From NCBI GenBank assembly GCA_028826165.1, contig JAPDFW010000077.1, positions 324,501-388,500 of the forward strand: 64,000 nucleotides of DNA, read 5' to 3'. Shown here piece by piece: positions 36,001-48,800 of the stretch. How positions within the stretch are numbered: position 1 is the stretch's first letter; each line of letters opens with the position of its first letter. Below the pieces are notes generated by a model. The model ran no database searches and had not been told where the DNA came from. It worked only from the letters and a program-made list of their open reading frames with translations. The position numbers were made by a program, and so were the translations under genes. Source of the DNA: Anaeramoeba ignava. Its lineage: Eukaryota; Metamonada; Anaeramoebidae.

Positions 36001-37012
36001 TGAGTCTCCAAACGGATTGTTTCCCTGTCCTTTGGATGTCTCATTAGCCAATCTTGTCAAAAAAAATCAAGAAAAAATGCAATTGAATTCAAACCAGGAT
36101 TCGCAAATTGAAAAAGAATCAGAAAATACACAAAATTTAGTTGCTGAAAAAACAAAAGAAATATTGAAATTCTTTAATTTTCTGGGTAAATTTATGGCTC
36201 GAGCAATTTATGACAACCGACTACTTAATCTTCCATTTTCACCAGTTTTCTTCAAAGCAATCATGAATAAAGAGCTGATTTTCAACGATTTGAAAACGAT
36301 TGATCCTGAGTTTGCAAATTCCTTTTCAGGACTCATTGAATTATCAAGCAAATATTCATCCACTAAAGATAAAACACTTAAATTTAAAGGAGTCGAGCTT
36401 TCGAGTCTTGAAATAAACTTTGTGCTTCCTGGCTATGACATCGAACTAAAACCGGGAGGAAAAGATATCATTGTTACACTTGACAATCTCGCTGAATATG
36501 TTCGGCTTGTTGTTGATATGAAGCTTGGAAAAGGAATTGAAGAGCAAATCAAATGGTTCCAAAAAGGATTCAATGAAATTTTGCAATTGAAAAGTTTACA
36601 AATTTTTTCGTTTGAAGAATTTGACATTTTAATAAATGGATGTGTTGAGAAATGGGAGCCAAAAATGCTGATGGAAAACATAATTTGCGAGCATGGATAC
36701 ACCAAATCAAGTGAGGTTGTTTTATATCTTTTGGAATTCATGTCAGAAATGAATGCATTGGAACAAAGACAGTTCCTTCGTTTTGTCACTGGAAGTTCTT
36801 CTCTTCCTGTTGGTGGAATTGCAAAATTAGTTCCTCATCTTACTATTGTTAAACAAAGTACAAAACCTTTTGAAAATCCTGATGATTATTTACCTACTGT
36901 TATGACTTGCGCTAATTATTTGAAAATTCCAGTTTATTCTTCTAAATCCGTTTTAAAACAAAAATTCACAATTGCTTTTTCTGAAGGTCAATCAAGTTTT
37001 CATCTTTCTTAA
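30096..37012 (+). CDS. HECT-type E3 ubiquitin ligase, TRIP12/UFD4/UPL3-like
   Basis: Five exons: 30096-30276, 30402-30541, 30955-31174, 31430-31726, 31851-37012 (6000 nt, 1999 residues; all GT-AG, phases match). The first ~450 residues are armadillo-like helices: 'VFACRTLSNLMEALPNSTG', 'VLEKLSRDHYSHVIQQGAL', 'AAAANMTRSIAEDSYDKV', matching the TRIP12/UPL3 arm region. Two low-complexity Lys/Glu/Asp/Ile segments follow (~600-750 and ~1140-1290). The HECT domain covers about the last 380 residues: 'GFGSGPSQEFFHLVS', 'FLGKFMARAIYDNRLLNLP', 'LPGYDIELKPGGKDI', 'GSSSLPVGG', and catalytic loop 'LPTVMTCANYLKIPVYSS' with Cys ~1966. This family ubiquitinates N-degron and fusion-degradation substrates. 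Acts after E2 by forming a Cys-ubiquitin thioester. Introns 2 and 3 are hexamer arrays. Confidence 0.95.
30542..30954 (+). repeat. intronic (TTAAAA)n array with ATTCATTTATAAAATTAAA units
   Basis: Intron 2 of the HECT gene. A TAAAAT hexamer array is punctuated by several copies of ATTCATTTATAAAATTAAA, a unit also seen in introns and spacers elsewhere in the window. Intron 3 (31175-31429) has the same composition, with two copies of the unit near 31335-31380. Confidence 0.75.
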
Positions 37013-37274
37013 AAAAATTTCTTTTTAAAATCAAAAATCAATCAAAAAGCAACAAACAAAAAAACAAATATTATTTTTTTGATTCAAATTAATTTTTTAT
37101 TTTTTGCCGTTTCAATTCTTTTTGAATCAAAAAAAAAAAACAAATTTTTTTTTTTTTTTTTTGGAATTAGGGAAAATCAAATCAAAAAGAAAAAAGAAGA
37201 GAAAAAGAAAGAAAAAGAAAGAAAAAGGAATTGAATTGAAAGAAATTGAATTTTGTTTGAATTTGAAACGACAG
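37013..37274. other. convergent spacer between HECT and lysozyme genes
   Basis: 262 bp, with poly-A/T and a (GAAAAA)n stretch near 37190-37230. No gene recognised; it holds the 3' UTR signals of both genes. Confidence 0.4.
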
Positions 37275-38736
<1,462 letters not shown>

Positions 38737-38841
38737 TTCTTTGTAAAAAAAAAAATGAAAAAATATTTTATTAATTTTTTTTTTTTTTCATTTTTTTTTT
38801 TTCATTTTTTTTTCATTTTTTTCTTTTTAAAATCTTTTAAA

Positions 38842-41211
38842 ATGAATGATATTTTTTATTTTGGTGAAAATCATCTTCGTTTTGTTTTTCAAAATGAACC
38901 AAGACAAATAACAAAACCAATTCAACTTAAACTTCCAAATCAAAATCAAAATCAAAATCAAAATGAAAATCAAAATCAAAATGAAAATCAAAATCAAAAT
39001 CAAAATCAAAATCAAAATCAAAATCAAAATCAAAATCAAAATCAAAATCAAAATCAAAATCAAAATCAAAATCAAAATAAAAATCAAAATAAAAATCAAA
39101 ATCAAAATGAAAATCAAAATGAAAATCAAAATCAAATTGAAAATCAAAATAAAAATCAAAATCAAAATAAAAATCAAAATAAAAATCAAAATCAAAATCA
39201 AAATCAAAATCAAATTGAAAATGAAAATCAAAATGAAAATCAAAATCAAAATCAAAATCAAAATCAAAATCAAATTCAAAATCAAAATCAAATTGAAAAT
39301 CAAAATCAAAATCAAAATCAAAATCAAAATCAAAATAAAAATCAAAATAAAAATCAAAATCAAAATCAAAATCAAAATCAAATTGAAAATGAAAATCAAA
39401 ATCAAAATCAAAATCAAAATCAAAATCAAATTGAAAATGAAAATGAAAATCAAAATCAAAATCAAAATGAAAAACAAAATCAAAATCAAAATCAAAATCA
39501 AAATCAAAATCAAATTGAAAATGAAAATGAAAATGAAAATGAAAATGAAAAACAAATTAAACAAATTGCATCAAGTTACTTGGGAACAATTTTCCTTTTT
39601 GAAAATGGAAAAGCAATTAAATATTTAAAAGATTCAAGTCAAAAACCTCATAAAATTGAAATTAAAAAAATTCAAAAAATCACAAGTAATTTCCAAAATG
39701 TAGCTATTTTAACAATAGAAGGAAATGTATTTGCAAAAGGAAGAAATGTTAATCCAAATAATACAAATGAATTCATCAATATTTCATCATTAATTGAAGA
39801 TATAAATGATAGAATAATTGAAGATATTATTTCTTCATACAATGCATTTTACTTATTAACTTTAAATCAAAATGCTTATGGAATTGGTTCAAATTATAAT
39901 GGTCAACTTGGTTTTGATTCTGAAACACTTCCAAAAACAGAAAAACCAATTTTAATGATGAAAAATGTTTCTAAAATATTTACAGGAATTGCTTCAATTC
40001 ATGTTTTTCTTTTAAATTCAAATCAAGAATTATTTGGATGTGGTGATAACTATTATGGTCAACTTGGATTAAGAGAATCAGTGAGAGAATCAAGAAAAAT
40101 CCAAAAATTAACTAAAATCCAAAATATTCCAAAAGGTAAAATAATTGATATTCAATGCGGCAGTGATCATTCAATAATGTTGATTGAAAATGAAGATGAA
40201 AATGAAAATGAAAATCCAAAAAGAAAACTTTATTCATGTGGAAAATATGGAGCTAATGGACTTGGCAAAAATGAAAATACTTATGAATTTACTCAAATCA
40301 AATCATCTTTATTTGAAAATGATTATATTCTTGAAATTTCTTGTGGAAATTATCATACTTTGATTTTAACATCCAATTCAAAATTAATAGGATTTGGAGG
40401 TAATTCTTGGAGTCAATTAGGAAATGGAGATACAAAAGATCAATCAATTCCAATTCAAATTGAACTTCCTAAATTAAGATTTAATGAAGATATTTCCAAG
40501 TATCATATTTATTGTGGGCATTGGAATAGTTCATTTCTTTATTATTCTCCCTTTCTTTCTTCTTTTTCCAATCTTGAAGAAGATTTGATAAAATTATTTA
40601 GAAAAAAAGAATTTTGTGATATTTCATTTAAAACAGAAGATGGAGAAATAATTGAAGCTCATAAATTAATATTAAAATATAGATTAAAAGATCAAAATCA
40701 AATTGAAAAACTTCAAGAAATTATTTCAAAAAAATCAATTAAAGAATCAAATCAAATATTTGAAATGATTTATTCAAACAATTCCAAAATAAATCCAAAA
40801 TTATATTCAGAAATTAAAGAAATTATAAATTCAAATGAAAAAATTGAAGAAACAATTAAAAGAATTTATTTAAATGAAAATGAAAATGAAAAAGATTTTA
40901 TAATTGAAAGAAAAGAAAAACAATATAAATTTCCTAAATTAATATTAATAATGAGAAGTGAATTATATCGAGGAATGTTTTTATCTGTAACAAATGATAC
41001 TTCTAATAAAGTTACAGATTATAGTGAATTAAGTAATAAATCATTTCAATTATTTGAATATTGGATTTATTCAAATCAAATTAAAGATGAAATTGAAATT
41101 ACACAAGAAATTATTGAAGAAATTAAAATTGGGATTGATTATTTTCAATTAAATCAAACATATCCAAATTTATTTGATTTATTAATTAACAAATTTAATA
41201 ATCAAAATTAA
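38842..41211 (+). CDS. RCC1-BTB fusion protein with long NQ tract
   Basis: 789 residues from ATG 38842 ([20 protein letters not shown]). An in-frame upstream ATG at 38755 would add only a Phe/Lys-rich low-complexity leader; 38842 is chosen because the tandem paralogue at 41554 starts identically and shares the preceding T-rich leader. Residues ~32-240 are NQ/NE/NK repeats, much longer than in the neighbour. RCC1 blades follow ('[14 protein letters not shown]', '[14 protein letters not shown]', '[15 protein letters not shown]'), then two BTB-like halves ('[20 protein letters not shown]', '[17 protein letters not shown]'). Ends in NNQN and lacks the CLIF motif. Likely a BTB adaptor for Cullin-3-type ligases (family inference). 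The NQ tract, though ~630 bp long, has no frame break. Confidence 0.93.
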   Translation: MNDIFYFGENHLRFVFQNEPRQITKPIQLKLPNQNQNQNQNENQNQNENQNQNQNQNQNQNQNQNQNQNQNQNQNQNQNKNQNKNQNQNENQNENQNQIENQNKNQNQNKNQNKNQNQNQNQNQIENENQNENQNQNQNQNQNQIQNQNQIENQNQNQNQNQNQNKNQNKNQNQNQNQNQIENENQNQNQNQNQNQIENENENQNQNQNEKQNQNQNQNQNQNQIENENENENENEKQIKQIASSYLGTIFLFENGKAIKYLKDSSQKPHKIEIKKIQKITSNFQNVAILTIEGNVFAKGRNVNPNNTNEFINISSLIEDINDRIIEDIISSYNAFYLLTLNQNAYGIGSNYNGQLGFDSETLPKTEKPILMMKNVSKIFTGIASIHVFLLNSNQELFGCGDNYYGQLGLRESVRESRKIQKLTKIQNIPKGKIIDIQCGSDHSIMLIENEDENENENPKRKLYSCGKYGANGLGKNENTYEFTQIKSSLFENDYILEISCGNYHTLILTSNSKLIGFGGNSWSQLGNGDTKDQSIPIQIELPKLRFNEDISKYHIYCGHWNSSFLYYSPFLSSFSNLEEDLIKLFRKKEFCDISFKTEDGEIIEAHKLILKYRLKDQNQIEKLQEIISKKSIKESNQIFEMIYSNNSKINPKLYSEIKEIINSNEKIEETIKRIYLNENENEKDFIIERKEKQYKFPKLILIMRSELYRGMFLSVTNDTSNKVTDYSELSNKSFQLFEYWIYSNQIKDEIEITQEIIEEIKIGIDYFQLNQTYPNLFDLLINKFNNQN

Positions 41212-41553
41212 AATTAAAATTAAAATCAAAATTAAAATTAAAATTAAAATTAAAATTAAAATTAAAATTAAAATTAAAATTAAAATTAAAATTAAAATTA
41301 AAAATTAAAATTAAAATTAAAATTAAAATTAAAATTAAAATTAAAATCAAAATTAAAATTAAAATTAAAATTAAAATCAAAATTAAAATCAAAATTAAAA
41401 TTATAATTAAAATTAAAATTAAAATTATAATTAAATTTAAAATCAAAATTAAAATTAAAATTAAAATTAAAATCAAAATTAAATCAAAACTTAAATTTAA
41501 ATTAAAATTAAAATTCATTTTTTTTCATTTTTTTCTTTTTAAAATTTTTTAAA
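41212..41553. repeat. (TAAAAT)n spacer between tandem RCC1-BTB genes
   Basis: 342 bp of TAAAAT hexamers with dispersed CAAAAT, TATAAT and AAATTT variants. It ends in a T-rich leader (TTTTTTCATTTTTTTCTTTT) that is nearly identical to the leader of the preceding paralogue, so the duplication included the 5' UTR. Confidence 0.75.
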
Positions 41554-43446
41554 ATGAATGATATTTTTTATTTTGGTGAAAATCATCTTCGTTTTGTTTT
41601 TCAAAATGAACCAAGACAAATAACAAAACCAATTCAACTTAAACTTCCAAATCAAAATCAAAATCAAAATCAAAATCAAAATCAAAATCAAAATCAAAAT
41701 CAAAATCAAAATCAAAATCAAAATCAAAATGAAAATCAAAATGAAAATGAAAATCAAATTCAAAATGAAAATGAAAAACAAATTAAACAAATTGCATCAA
41801 GTTACTTGGGAACAGTTTTCCTTTTTAAAAATGGAAAAGCAATTAAATATTTAAAAGATTCAAGTCAAAAACCTCATAAAATTGAAATTAAAAAAATTCA
41901 AAAAATCACAAGTAATTTCCAAAACGAAGCTATTTTAACAAAAGAAGGAAATGTATTTGCAAAAGGAAAAGATATTAATCCAAATAATACAAATGAATTC
42001 ATCAATATTTCATCATTAATTGAAGATATAAATGATAGAATAATTGAAGATATTGTTTCTGGATATAGTGTCTTTTACTTATTAACTTCAAATCAAAATG
42101 CTTATGGAATTGGTTCAAATAATTATGACCAACTTGGATTTGATTCTATAACACTTTATAAAACAGAAAAACCAATTTTAATGATGAAAAATGTTTCTAA
42201 AATATTTACAGGAATTACTTCAAATAATGTTTTTCTTTTAAATTCAAATCAAGAATTATTTGGATGTGGTGATAATAGATTTGGCCAACTTGGATTAGGA
42301 GAATCAACAAGAGAAGCAAAAATCCCAAGATTAACCCAAATCCAAAATATTCCAAAAGGCAAAATAATTGATATTCAATCTGGGCTTGATCATTCAATAA
42401 TGTTGATTGAAAATTTAGATGAAACTCAATATCAATATCAAAATCCAAAAAGAAAACTTTATTCATGTGGAAAATATGAAGTTAATGGACTTGGCAAAGA
42501 TGAAAATACTTATAAATTTACTGAAATCAAATCATTTTTATTTGAAAATGATTATATTCTTGAAATTTCTGTTGGAAATAATCAAACTTTGATTTTAACA
42601 TCCAATAATAAGTTGATAGGATTTGGAGACAATTCTTGGAGTCAATTAGGAACTGGAAATACAAAAGATAAAATTCCAATTCAAATCGAACTTCCTAAAT
42701 TAAGATTTAATGAAAATATTTCTAATTATCATATTTATTGTGGGCATTGGAATAGTTCATTTCTTTATTATTCTCCTCCTTATTTTTCCAATCTTGAAGA
42801 AGATTTGATAAAATTATTTAGAAGAAAAGAATTTTGTAATATTTCATTTAAAACAGAAAATGGAGAAATAATTGAAGCTCATAAATTAATATTAAAATAT
42901 AGATTAAATCAAGATCAAAATCAAATTGAAAAACTTCAAGAAATTATTTCAAATAAATCAATTAAAGAATCAAATCAAATATTTGAAATGATTTATTCAA
43001 ACAGAATAATAAATCCAAAATTATACTTTGAAATTAAAGAAATTATAAATTCCAATGAAAAAATTGAAGAAACAATGAAAAGAATTTATTTAAATGAAAA
43101 TGAAAAAGATTTTATTATTGAAAGAAAAGAAAAACAATATAAATTTCCAAAATTAATATTAATAATGAGAAGTGAATTATATCGAGGAATGTTTTTATCT
43201 GTAACAGAAGATACTTCTAATAAAGTTACAGATTATAGTGAATTAAGTAATAAATCATTTCAAATATTTGAATATTGGATTTATTCAAATCAAATTAAAG
43301 AAGGAATTCAAATTACAGAGCAAATAATTAATGAATTAGAAAGAGGAATTGATTATTTTCAATTAAATCAAACAAATCCAAATTTATTTGATTTATTAAT
43401 CAACAAATTTAATAATCAAAAAAAAGAAAAATGTTTAATTTTTTAA
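41554..43446 (+). CDS. RCC1-BTB fusion protein with C-terminal CLIF
   Basis: 630 residues, starting [12 protein letters not shown] like its upstream neighbour but with a much shorter NQ/NE tract (~35-75). RCC1 blades ('LFGCGDNRFGQLGLGES', 'IGFGDNSWSQLGTGN') are followed by the two BTB-like halves. It ends 'NNQKKEKCLIF', a Cys-aliphatic-aliphatic-X sequence preceded by lysines, as in prenylated CaaX proteins. Overall near-identity in the BTB part to 38842 and to the 61244 and 63578 genes suggests recent duplication or gene conversion. Function beyond adaptor is unknown. Confidence 0.93.
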   Translation: MNDIFYFGENHLRFVFQNEPRQITKPIQLKLPNQNQNQNQNQNQNQNQNQNQNQNQNQNENQNENENQIQNENEKQIKQIASSYLGTVFLFKNGKAIKYLKDSSQKPHKIEIKKIQKITSNFQNEAILTKEGNVFAKGKDINPNNTNEFINISSLIEDINDRIIEDIVSGYSVFYLLTSNQNAYGIGSNNYDQLGFDSITLYKTEKPILMMKNVSKIFTGITSNNVFLLNSNQELFGCGDNRFGQLGLGESTREAKIPRLTQIQNIPKGKIIDIQSGLDHSIMLIENLDETQYQYQNPKRKLYSCGKYEVNGLGKDENTYKFTEIKSFLFENDYILEISVGNNQTLILTSNNKLIGFGDNSWSQLGTGNTKDKIPIQIELPKLRFNENISNYHIYCGHWNSSFLYYSPPYFSNLEEDLIKLFRRKEFCNISFKTENGEIIEAHKLILKYRLNQDQNQIEKLQEIISNKSIKESNQIFEMIYSNRIINPKLYFEIKEIINSNEKIEETMKRIYLNENEKDFIIERKEKQYKFPKLILIMRSELYRGMFLSVTEDTSNKVTDYSELSNKSFQIFEYWIYSNQIKEGIQITEQIINELERGIDYFQLNQTNPNLFDLLINKFNNQKKEKCLIF

Positions 43447-43738
43447 AATCAAAATTAAAAATTATGAATGAAATTGAAAGAGGAATTGATTATTTAATTT
43501 GATTTATTTTATTTTATTAATTAAATAAAATAAAAGTGGAATAATAAATAAAAAGGGGAAAATTATTTTTTATTTAAAAAAAAGATTGGCAAATAAAAAT
43601 AAATTTCTATCCACTTTTTTATTTATTAATTTTCCTTTTTTTTATTTTCATTTTTTTTTACACAAAAACAAACAAAGAAACATTTGTTTTTGCTTTAACA
43701 AAACACAACACAATAAAACACAATAAAACACAACAAAA
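43447..43738 (+). promoter_or_regulatory. upstream region of FG-GAP gene A with AAGTGGAATAA and AAAAAGGRGAAAA motifs
   Basis: AAGTGGAATAA lies at 43534-43544 (205 bp before the ATG) and AAAAAGGGGAAAA at ~43550. The 5' leader holds ACACAAAAACAAACAAAG and repeated AAAACACAA units directly before the ATG. The same order recurs upstream of gene D (54621 and ~54638), and in variant form before genes B and C. Promoter role is inferred from conservation. Confidence 0.5.
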
Positions 43739-45262
43739 ATGAAAAACAAATTAATTAAATTAATTACAGTATTTTTAATTATTTTTTTAGTTACAAATCA
43801 AAAAGAAAAAAAAGAGGAAAAAGGAAAAAACGAACAAAATCAAAATCAAAATCAAAATCAAAATCAAAATCAAAATCAAAATCAAAATCAAAATCAAAAT
43901 CAAAATCAAAATCAAAATCAAATTCAAAATCAAAATCAAAATCAAAAAAAAGAAGAGCAAACAACAATTTCAGAAATTCAAGAAAGTTGGGAATTTCAAC
44001 AAAGGATTTATTCCAATATCACATGGGAATATGAATGGTTTGGAATTAGTACATCAATAAGTGGGAATACAATAGCAATAGGAGCATCAGGAGATCCAAA
44101 TTCAGATTATCAAATATATGGAACAGCATTTCTTTTTGAAAAAGAAAATAACGAATGGAAACAAGTAAAACAATTAGAAATTAGTGATGGACAACTTAAT
44201 GATAGATATGGATATTCGATTGATATTTCAAATGATATTATTGTAGTTGGAGCTCCTTATGCCGATGTGAATGGGAAAATCAATCAAGGAAAAAGTTATG
44301 TTTTTATCAAAAATGGAAATGATTGGAATTTAACTTCATCAATAACACCACTAAATGAACAATCATATCAATATTTTGGAGCAAGTGTTTCTGCTACAGA
44401 AAGAATAATTGCTGTTGGTTCTCCTCTATTTGATGTTTATATAAACAATAACGAAGGAGCTGTTTATATTTTCAAAGGAAATGAAGATGGAACTTCTTGG
44501 AATCAAGACCAACAAATTACAGCAAGTGATGGTTTAACTCTGGCTCGATTTGGAACTAGTGTTGTTCTTTCAAATGATGGTTTATTTCTTTTTATTGGAG
44601 CTTCTAATGCATCAGCAGATGGATGGTTTGAGCATGGAAGAGTATATATTTACAAAAATGATGGAAATCAATTTAATTTTTATCAATCTTTCACTTCTAA
44701 TGATTCAACTTATGCTTATAATGATCGTTTTGGAAAATCTATTGCAGTATCAGAAAATTATACTTGGATTGTTGTTGGTGCTTATCAAGCTGATCATAAC
44801 TGGAATGATTATGAAGGAAAAGCTTATGTTTTCAAATCAAATGGAAGTTATTGGAATCAAGAACAAATTTTGACAGCTCCTGATCCTCAATATCATGGAT
44901 ATTTTGGATACAGTGTTTCTATTTCAGGTGATAATATTCTTATTGGTGAAAGTGGTTATGATAATTATAAAGGAAGAGCTCATTTATTTAATTATAATGG
45001 AAATTCTTGGATTCATCAATCTCAATTATTTTCTAATAACTCAACAAGTAGTTATGATTTTGGATGGTCTGTTTCAATTTTAGGGAATATTTCTGTTGTT
45101 GGTTCTATAGGAGACAATGTGAATTATTATTTTGATGGATCTGCTTATGTTTTTGAATTTACTTTACATGAAGTTAATTCAGCAAATTCAAATTCAAATT
45201 CCAAAAAAGTTATCATTATTTCAATAATTTTCCAATTATTGTTATTTTGGGAATTATTTTAA
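43739..45262 (+). CDS. FG-GAP beta-propeller surface protein A (C-terminus truncated by frameshift)
   Basis: 507 residues. Signal peptide MKNKLIKLITVFLIIFLVTNQ, a KEKKEEKGKNE segment, an intact NQ tract, then seven FG-GAP/integrin-alpha-type blades ('WFGISTSISGNTIAIGA', 'RYGYSIDISNDIIVVGAP', 'YFGASVSATERIIAVGSP', 'RFGTSVVLSNDGLFLFIG', 'RFGKSIAVSENYTWIVVG', 'YFGYSVSISGDNILIGE', 'DFGWSVSILGNISVVGS'). Unlike B, C and D there are no FN3-like repeats. The membrane helix starts ('VIIISI') but, relative to the paralogues, one base is missing near 45227 and the frame ends after 'FQLLLFWELF'. The rest of the helix, the basic stop-transfer and the SEVSMNESLLK tail still exist at 45242-45351 in another frame. 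Probably secreted or loosely anchored; recent damage or a sequence error is possible. Confidence 0.85.
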   Translation: MKNKLIKLITVFLIIFLVTNQKEKKEEKGKNEQNQNQNQNQNQNQNQNQNQNQNQNQNQNQIQNQNQNQKKEEQTTISEIQESWEFQQRIYSNITWEYEWFGISTSISGNTIAIGASGDPNSDYQIYGTAFLFEKENNEWKQVKQLEISDGQLNDRYGYSIDISNDIIVVGAPYADVNGKINQGKSYVFIKNGNDWNLTSSITPLNEQSYQYFGASVSATERIIAVGSPLFDVYINNNEGAVYIFKGNEDGTSWNQDQQITASDGLTLARFGTSVVLSNDGLFLFIGASNASADGWFEHGRVYIYKNDGNQFNFYQSFTSNDSTYAYNDRFGKSIAVSENYTWIVVGAYQADHNWNDYEGKAYVFKSNGSYWNQEQILTAPDPQYHGYFGYSVSISGDNILIGESGYDNYKGRAHLFNYNGNSWIHQSQLFSNNSTSSYDFGWSVSILGNISVVGSIGDNVNYYFDGSAYVFEFTLHEVNSANSNSNSKKVIIISIIFQLLLFWELF

Positions 45263-45889
45263 TAATTTTCTTCATTAAAAAAGAAAAAGAAGAAAAACAA
45301 ATCAAATAATAATAATTCAGAAGTTTCAATGAATGAATCATTATTGAAATAATTCCAAAAATTCAAAAATCCAAAAATTCAAAAATCATTTCCAAATTCT
45401 TTTTTTTTTTCAAATTTCAAATAAAAAAAACAAAATTAATAATTAAAAAAATTGTTTTAAAATCATTTTTTTTTGGATAATATTTAATTTGATTATAATT
45501 GAATTATTTTCATTTATTTCTTTTATTTTTTTTTATTTTTTTTTATTTTTATTTAAAAAAAAAAGTGGAATAAAAAAATTTTAATTAAATTTAAAATAAA
45601 ATTAAAAAGTGGAATAAATTAAATTAATAAAAAAAAAATGAAATAAATAACAAAAAGGAGAAAAAAATAAAAATAAAATTCTTTTTTTTCTTTTCTTTTT
45701 TAAATTAAAAAAATTTCCATTTTTTTTTATTTTTTTTTTTCATTTTTCTTTTTTTATTCATTTTTTTTTTACATTATCAAAAAAAAAAAAAAATTTTATA
45801 TTATCTTTTTATTTTGCTTTTTTTCTTTTATTTTCAAATAACAAATAAAAAATAACACAAAATACAAAATAAAAACAATATAAAATAAA
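45263..45889 (+). promoter_or_regulatory. remnant tail of gene A and upstream region of FG-GAP gene B
   Basis: 45263-45351 encodes, out of frame with gene A, the basic tail and NNNSEVSMNESLLK seen in B and D. After that, ~530 bp of A/T-rich spacer is almost identical to the spacer before gene C (49680-50216). It includes two AAGTGGAATAA copies (45563 and 45607) and AAAAAGGAGAAAA (~45652), 327, 283 and 238 bp before the ATG. Confidence 0.55.
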
Positions 45890-48800
45890 ATGAAAAACAA
45901 ATTAATTAAATTTATTACAATATTTTCAATTCTTTTTTTACTTACAAATCAAAATCAAATTGAAAATCAAAATCAAAATCAAAATCAAAATCAAATTCAA
46001 AATCAAAATCAAAATCAAATTCAAAATCAAAATCAAAATCAAAATCAAATTCAAAATCAAAATCAAAATCAAAATCAAAATCAAAATCAAAATCAAAATC
46101 AAAATCAAAATCAAAATCAAATTCAAAATCAAATTCAAAATCAAATTGAAAATCAAAATCAAAATCAAAATCAAATTCAAATTCAAAATCAAAATCAAAT
46201 TCAAAATCAAATTCAAATTCAAATTCAAATTCAAAATCAAAATCAAAATCAAATTCAAAATCAAAATCAAAATCAAATTGAAATTCAAAATCAAATTTAA
46301 AATTCAAAATCAAATTCAAAATCAAATTCAAAATCAAAATCAAAATCAAAATCAAAATCAAAATCAAAATCAAAATCAAAATCAAAATCAAAATCAAAAT
46401 CAAAATCAAAATCAAAATCAAAATCAAAATCAAAATCAAAATCAAAATCAAAATCAAAATCAAATTCAAAATCAAAATGAAAATCAAAATCAAAATCAAA
46501 ATCAAAATCAAAATCAAAATCAAAATCAAATTCAAAATCAAATTCAAAATCAAAATCAAAATCAAAATCAAATCCAAAATCAAAATCAAAATCAAAATCA
46601 AAATCAAAATCAAAATCAAAATCAAAATCAAAATCAAAATCAAAAAGAAGAAGAGCAAACAACAATTTCAGAAATTCAAAAAAGTTGGCAATATCAACAA
46701 ACAATTTTCCCAAATCTGGAATGGCACAATGAATATTTTGGATATATTACAGCAATAAGTGGGAATACAATAGCAATAGGAGCACAAGGTTATTATTCTA
46801 GTGAATATGATCACGAACCTGCTTCAGTATATCTTTTTGAAAAAGAAAATTATGAATGGAAACAAATAAAACAAATAGGAATTGATAATGGAAATGAAAT
46901 TTATGAAAACTCAACTGATATTTCAAATGATATTATTGTAGTTGTAGTTACAGAAGATTATAAGGGAAAAATATATATTTTTATGAAAACTGGAAATGAT
47001 TGGATTTTAAGAATAATAATTGAATTACCAAATGAACAAACAAATCAACAATTTGGAGCAAGTGTTTCTGTTAAAGAAAGAATAATTGCTGTTGGTTCTC
47101 CAGGATTGGATAATAATCAAGGAGCTGTTTATATTTTCAAAGGAAATGAAGATGGAACTTTTTGGAATCAAACTCAACAAATTATGGCAAGTGATGGGCA
47201 AGCATATGATCAATTTGGAAATCGTGTTCTTCTTTCAAATGATAGTTCATTTCTTTTTATTGGAGCTTCTAATTCAACAACAAATGGAATTAATCAAAAT
47301 GGAAAAGTATATATTTACAAAAATGATGGAAATCAATTTAATTTTTATCAATCTTTAATTTTTGATGATTCAAATGCTGATAATGATTATTTTGGATTTT
47401 CTATTGTAGTATCAGAAAATTGTTCTTGGATTATTGTTGGAGCTTATGAAGCTAATTATAGTTCTTTGATTTATTCAGGAAAAGTTTATATTTTCAAATC
47501 AAATGGAAGTTATTGGAATCAAGAACAAATTTTGATATCTCCTGATCCTCGATATTATGGATATTTTGGAAACAGTGTTTCTATTTCAGATGATAATATT
47601 ATTATCGGTGAATTTGGTTACAATTATTACAATGGAAGAGTTCATTTATTTAATTATAATGGAAGTTATTGGATTCATAAATTTCAATTAATTCCTGATA
47701 AATCAACATATACTAGTGAATATGGAGTATCTGTTTCCATTTTAGGGAATATTTTTGTTGTTGGTGCTCCTGGAGAAAATAATGATTATGGACATGTTTA
47801 TGCTTATGAATTTGTTTTACCTCAAGTTAATATTACTGAAGCTGATTCTTTATTTTCTTCTTTTGAATTTTATTGGAATCAATTAATTTCATCTTCTGAT
47901 ATTATTTATCAAATTAATTATAATAATTATTGGCAAGAAATTCAATCACCAATTTTAAATGAAAATGTTTATCATAAAATTTTCAATTCTTCAATTTATC
48001 CAGATATTACTGGAAATTTTGAATATATAATTCAAATTAGAGCATGTAATACAACTTCCCAAAGTTGTGGAATATCTTCAAATCCAGTATTTTTATTAAC
48101 AAGAATTGATGAAGTGAAAAACTTTACATTAAAATCAATATCAACAAGTTCAGTTAATGTTTCTTGGAATTATCCTAATGTTCCAATTATTAATTCAATT
48201 CCAAAATTAGATCATTATATTATTTCATATCAAAACCAAAATTTAAATATAACAAATATTACTTCAGTTTCAAACATAGCAACTTCATATCAATTAATTA
48301 ATTTGTCTTCATTTACAAATTATTCAATTTCAATTTGGGCATGTAGAATATCAGAATGTATTGATAATGATCAAGGTCAAATTATTTCAAGTTTTATTAG
48401 AACATTATTTGGACCAGTTTTAGATTTATCTTGTTCAATTTCTGATTCATTTAATATTTTATGTTATTGGAATAAACCAAATGATCCAATTAATCCAACT
48501 TATTATAATTTCACTTATTATTCAATTTCTGAAAATGATTCAGGAAATTTTACAATTAATTCAACTTCTCAATATTTTATTGCTCAATATTCAAATGAAG
48601 AATATCGAATTTATATTTCAGCTTGTGATTCAAATTGGGGATGTGGAGATATTTCAACATTCCAAATTAAAACAGGAAAATTTGGACCAGTTTTAAATTT
48701 AAATTGTTCAGTTTCAGATTCATTTAATATTTCATGTTATTGGAATAAACCAAATAATTCAATTAATCCAACTTATTATAATTTCACTTATTATTCAATT

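Noticed and set aside
38755-38841. Upstream in-frame ATG of the RCC1-BTB gene at 38842
   Set aside because: Would add a Phe/Lys homopolymer leader not shared by the tandem copy, whose start is [12 protein letters not shown].
46290-46310. Programmed +1 frameshift (ATT-TAA-A) joining leader and propeller in gene B
   Set aside because: Genes C and D break at different sites and by different changes, with no common slippery sequence; an indel in the repeat is simpler.
45960-46660. NQ tract of gene B removed by splicing
   Set aside because: The CAAAAT array contains no GT donor or AG acceptor, so an intron confined to it cannot repair the frame.
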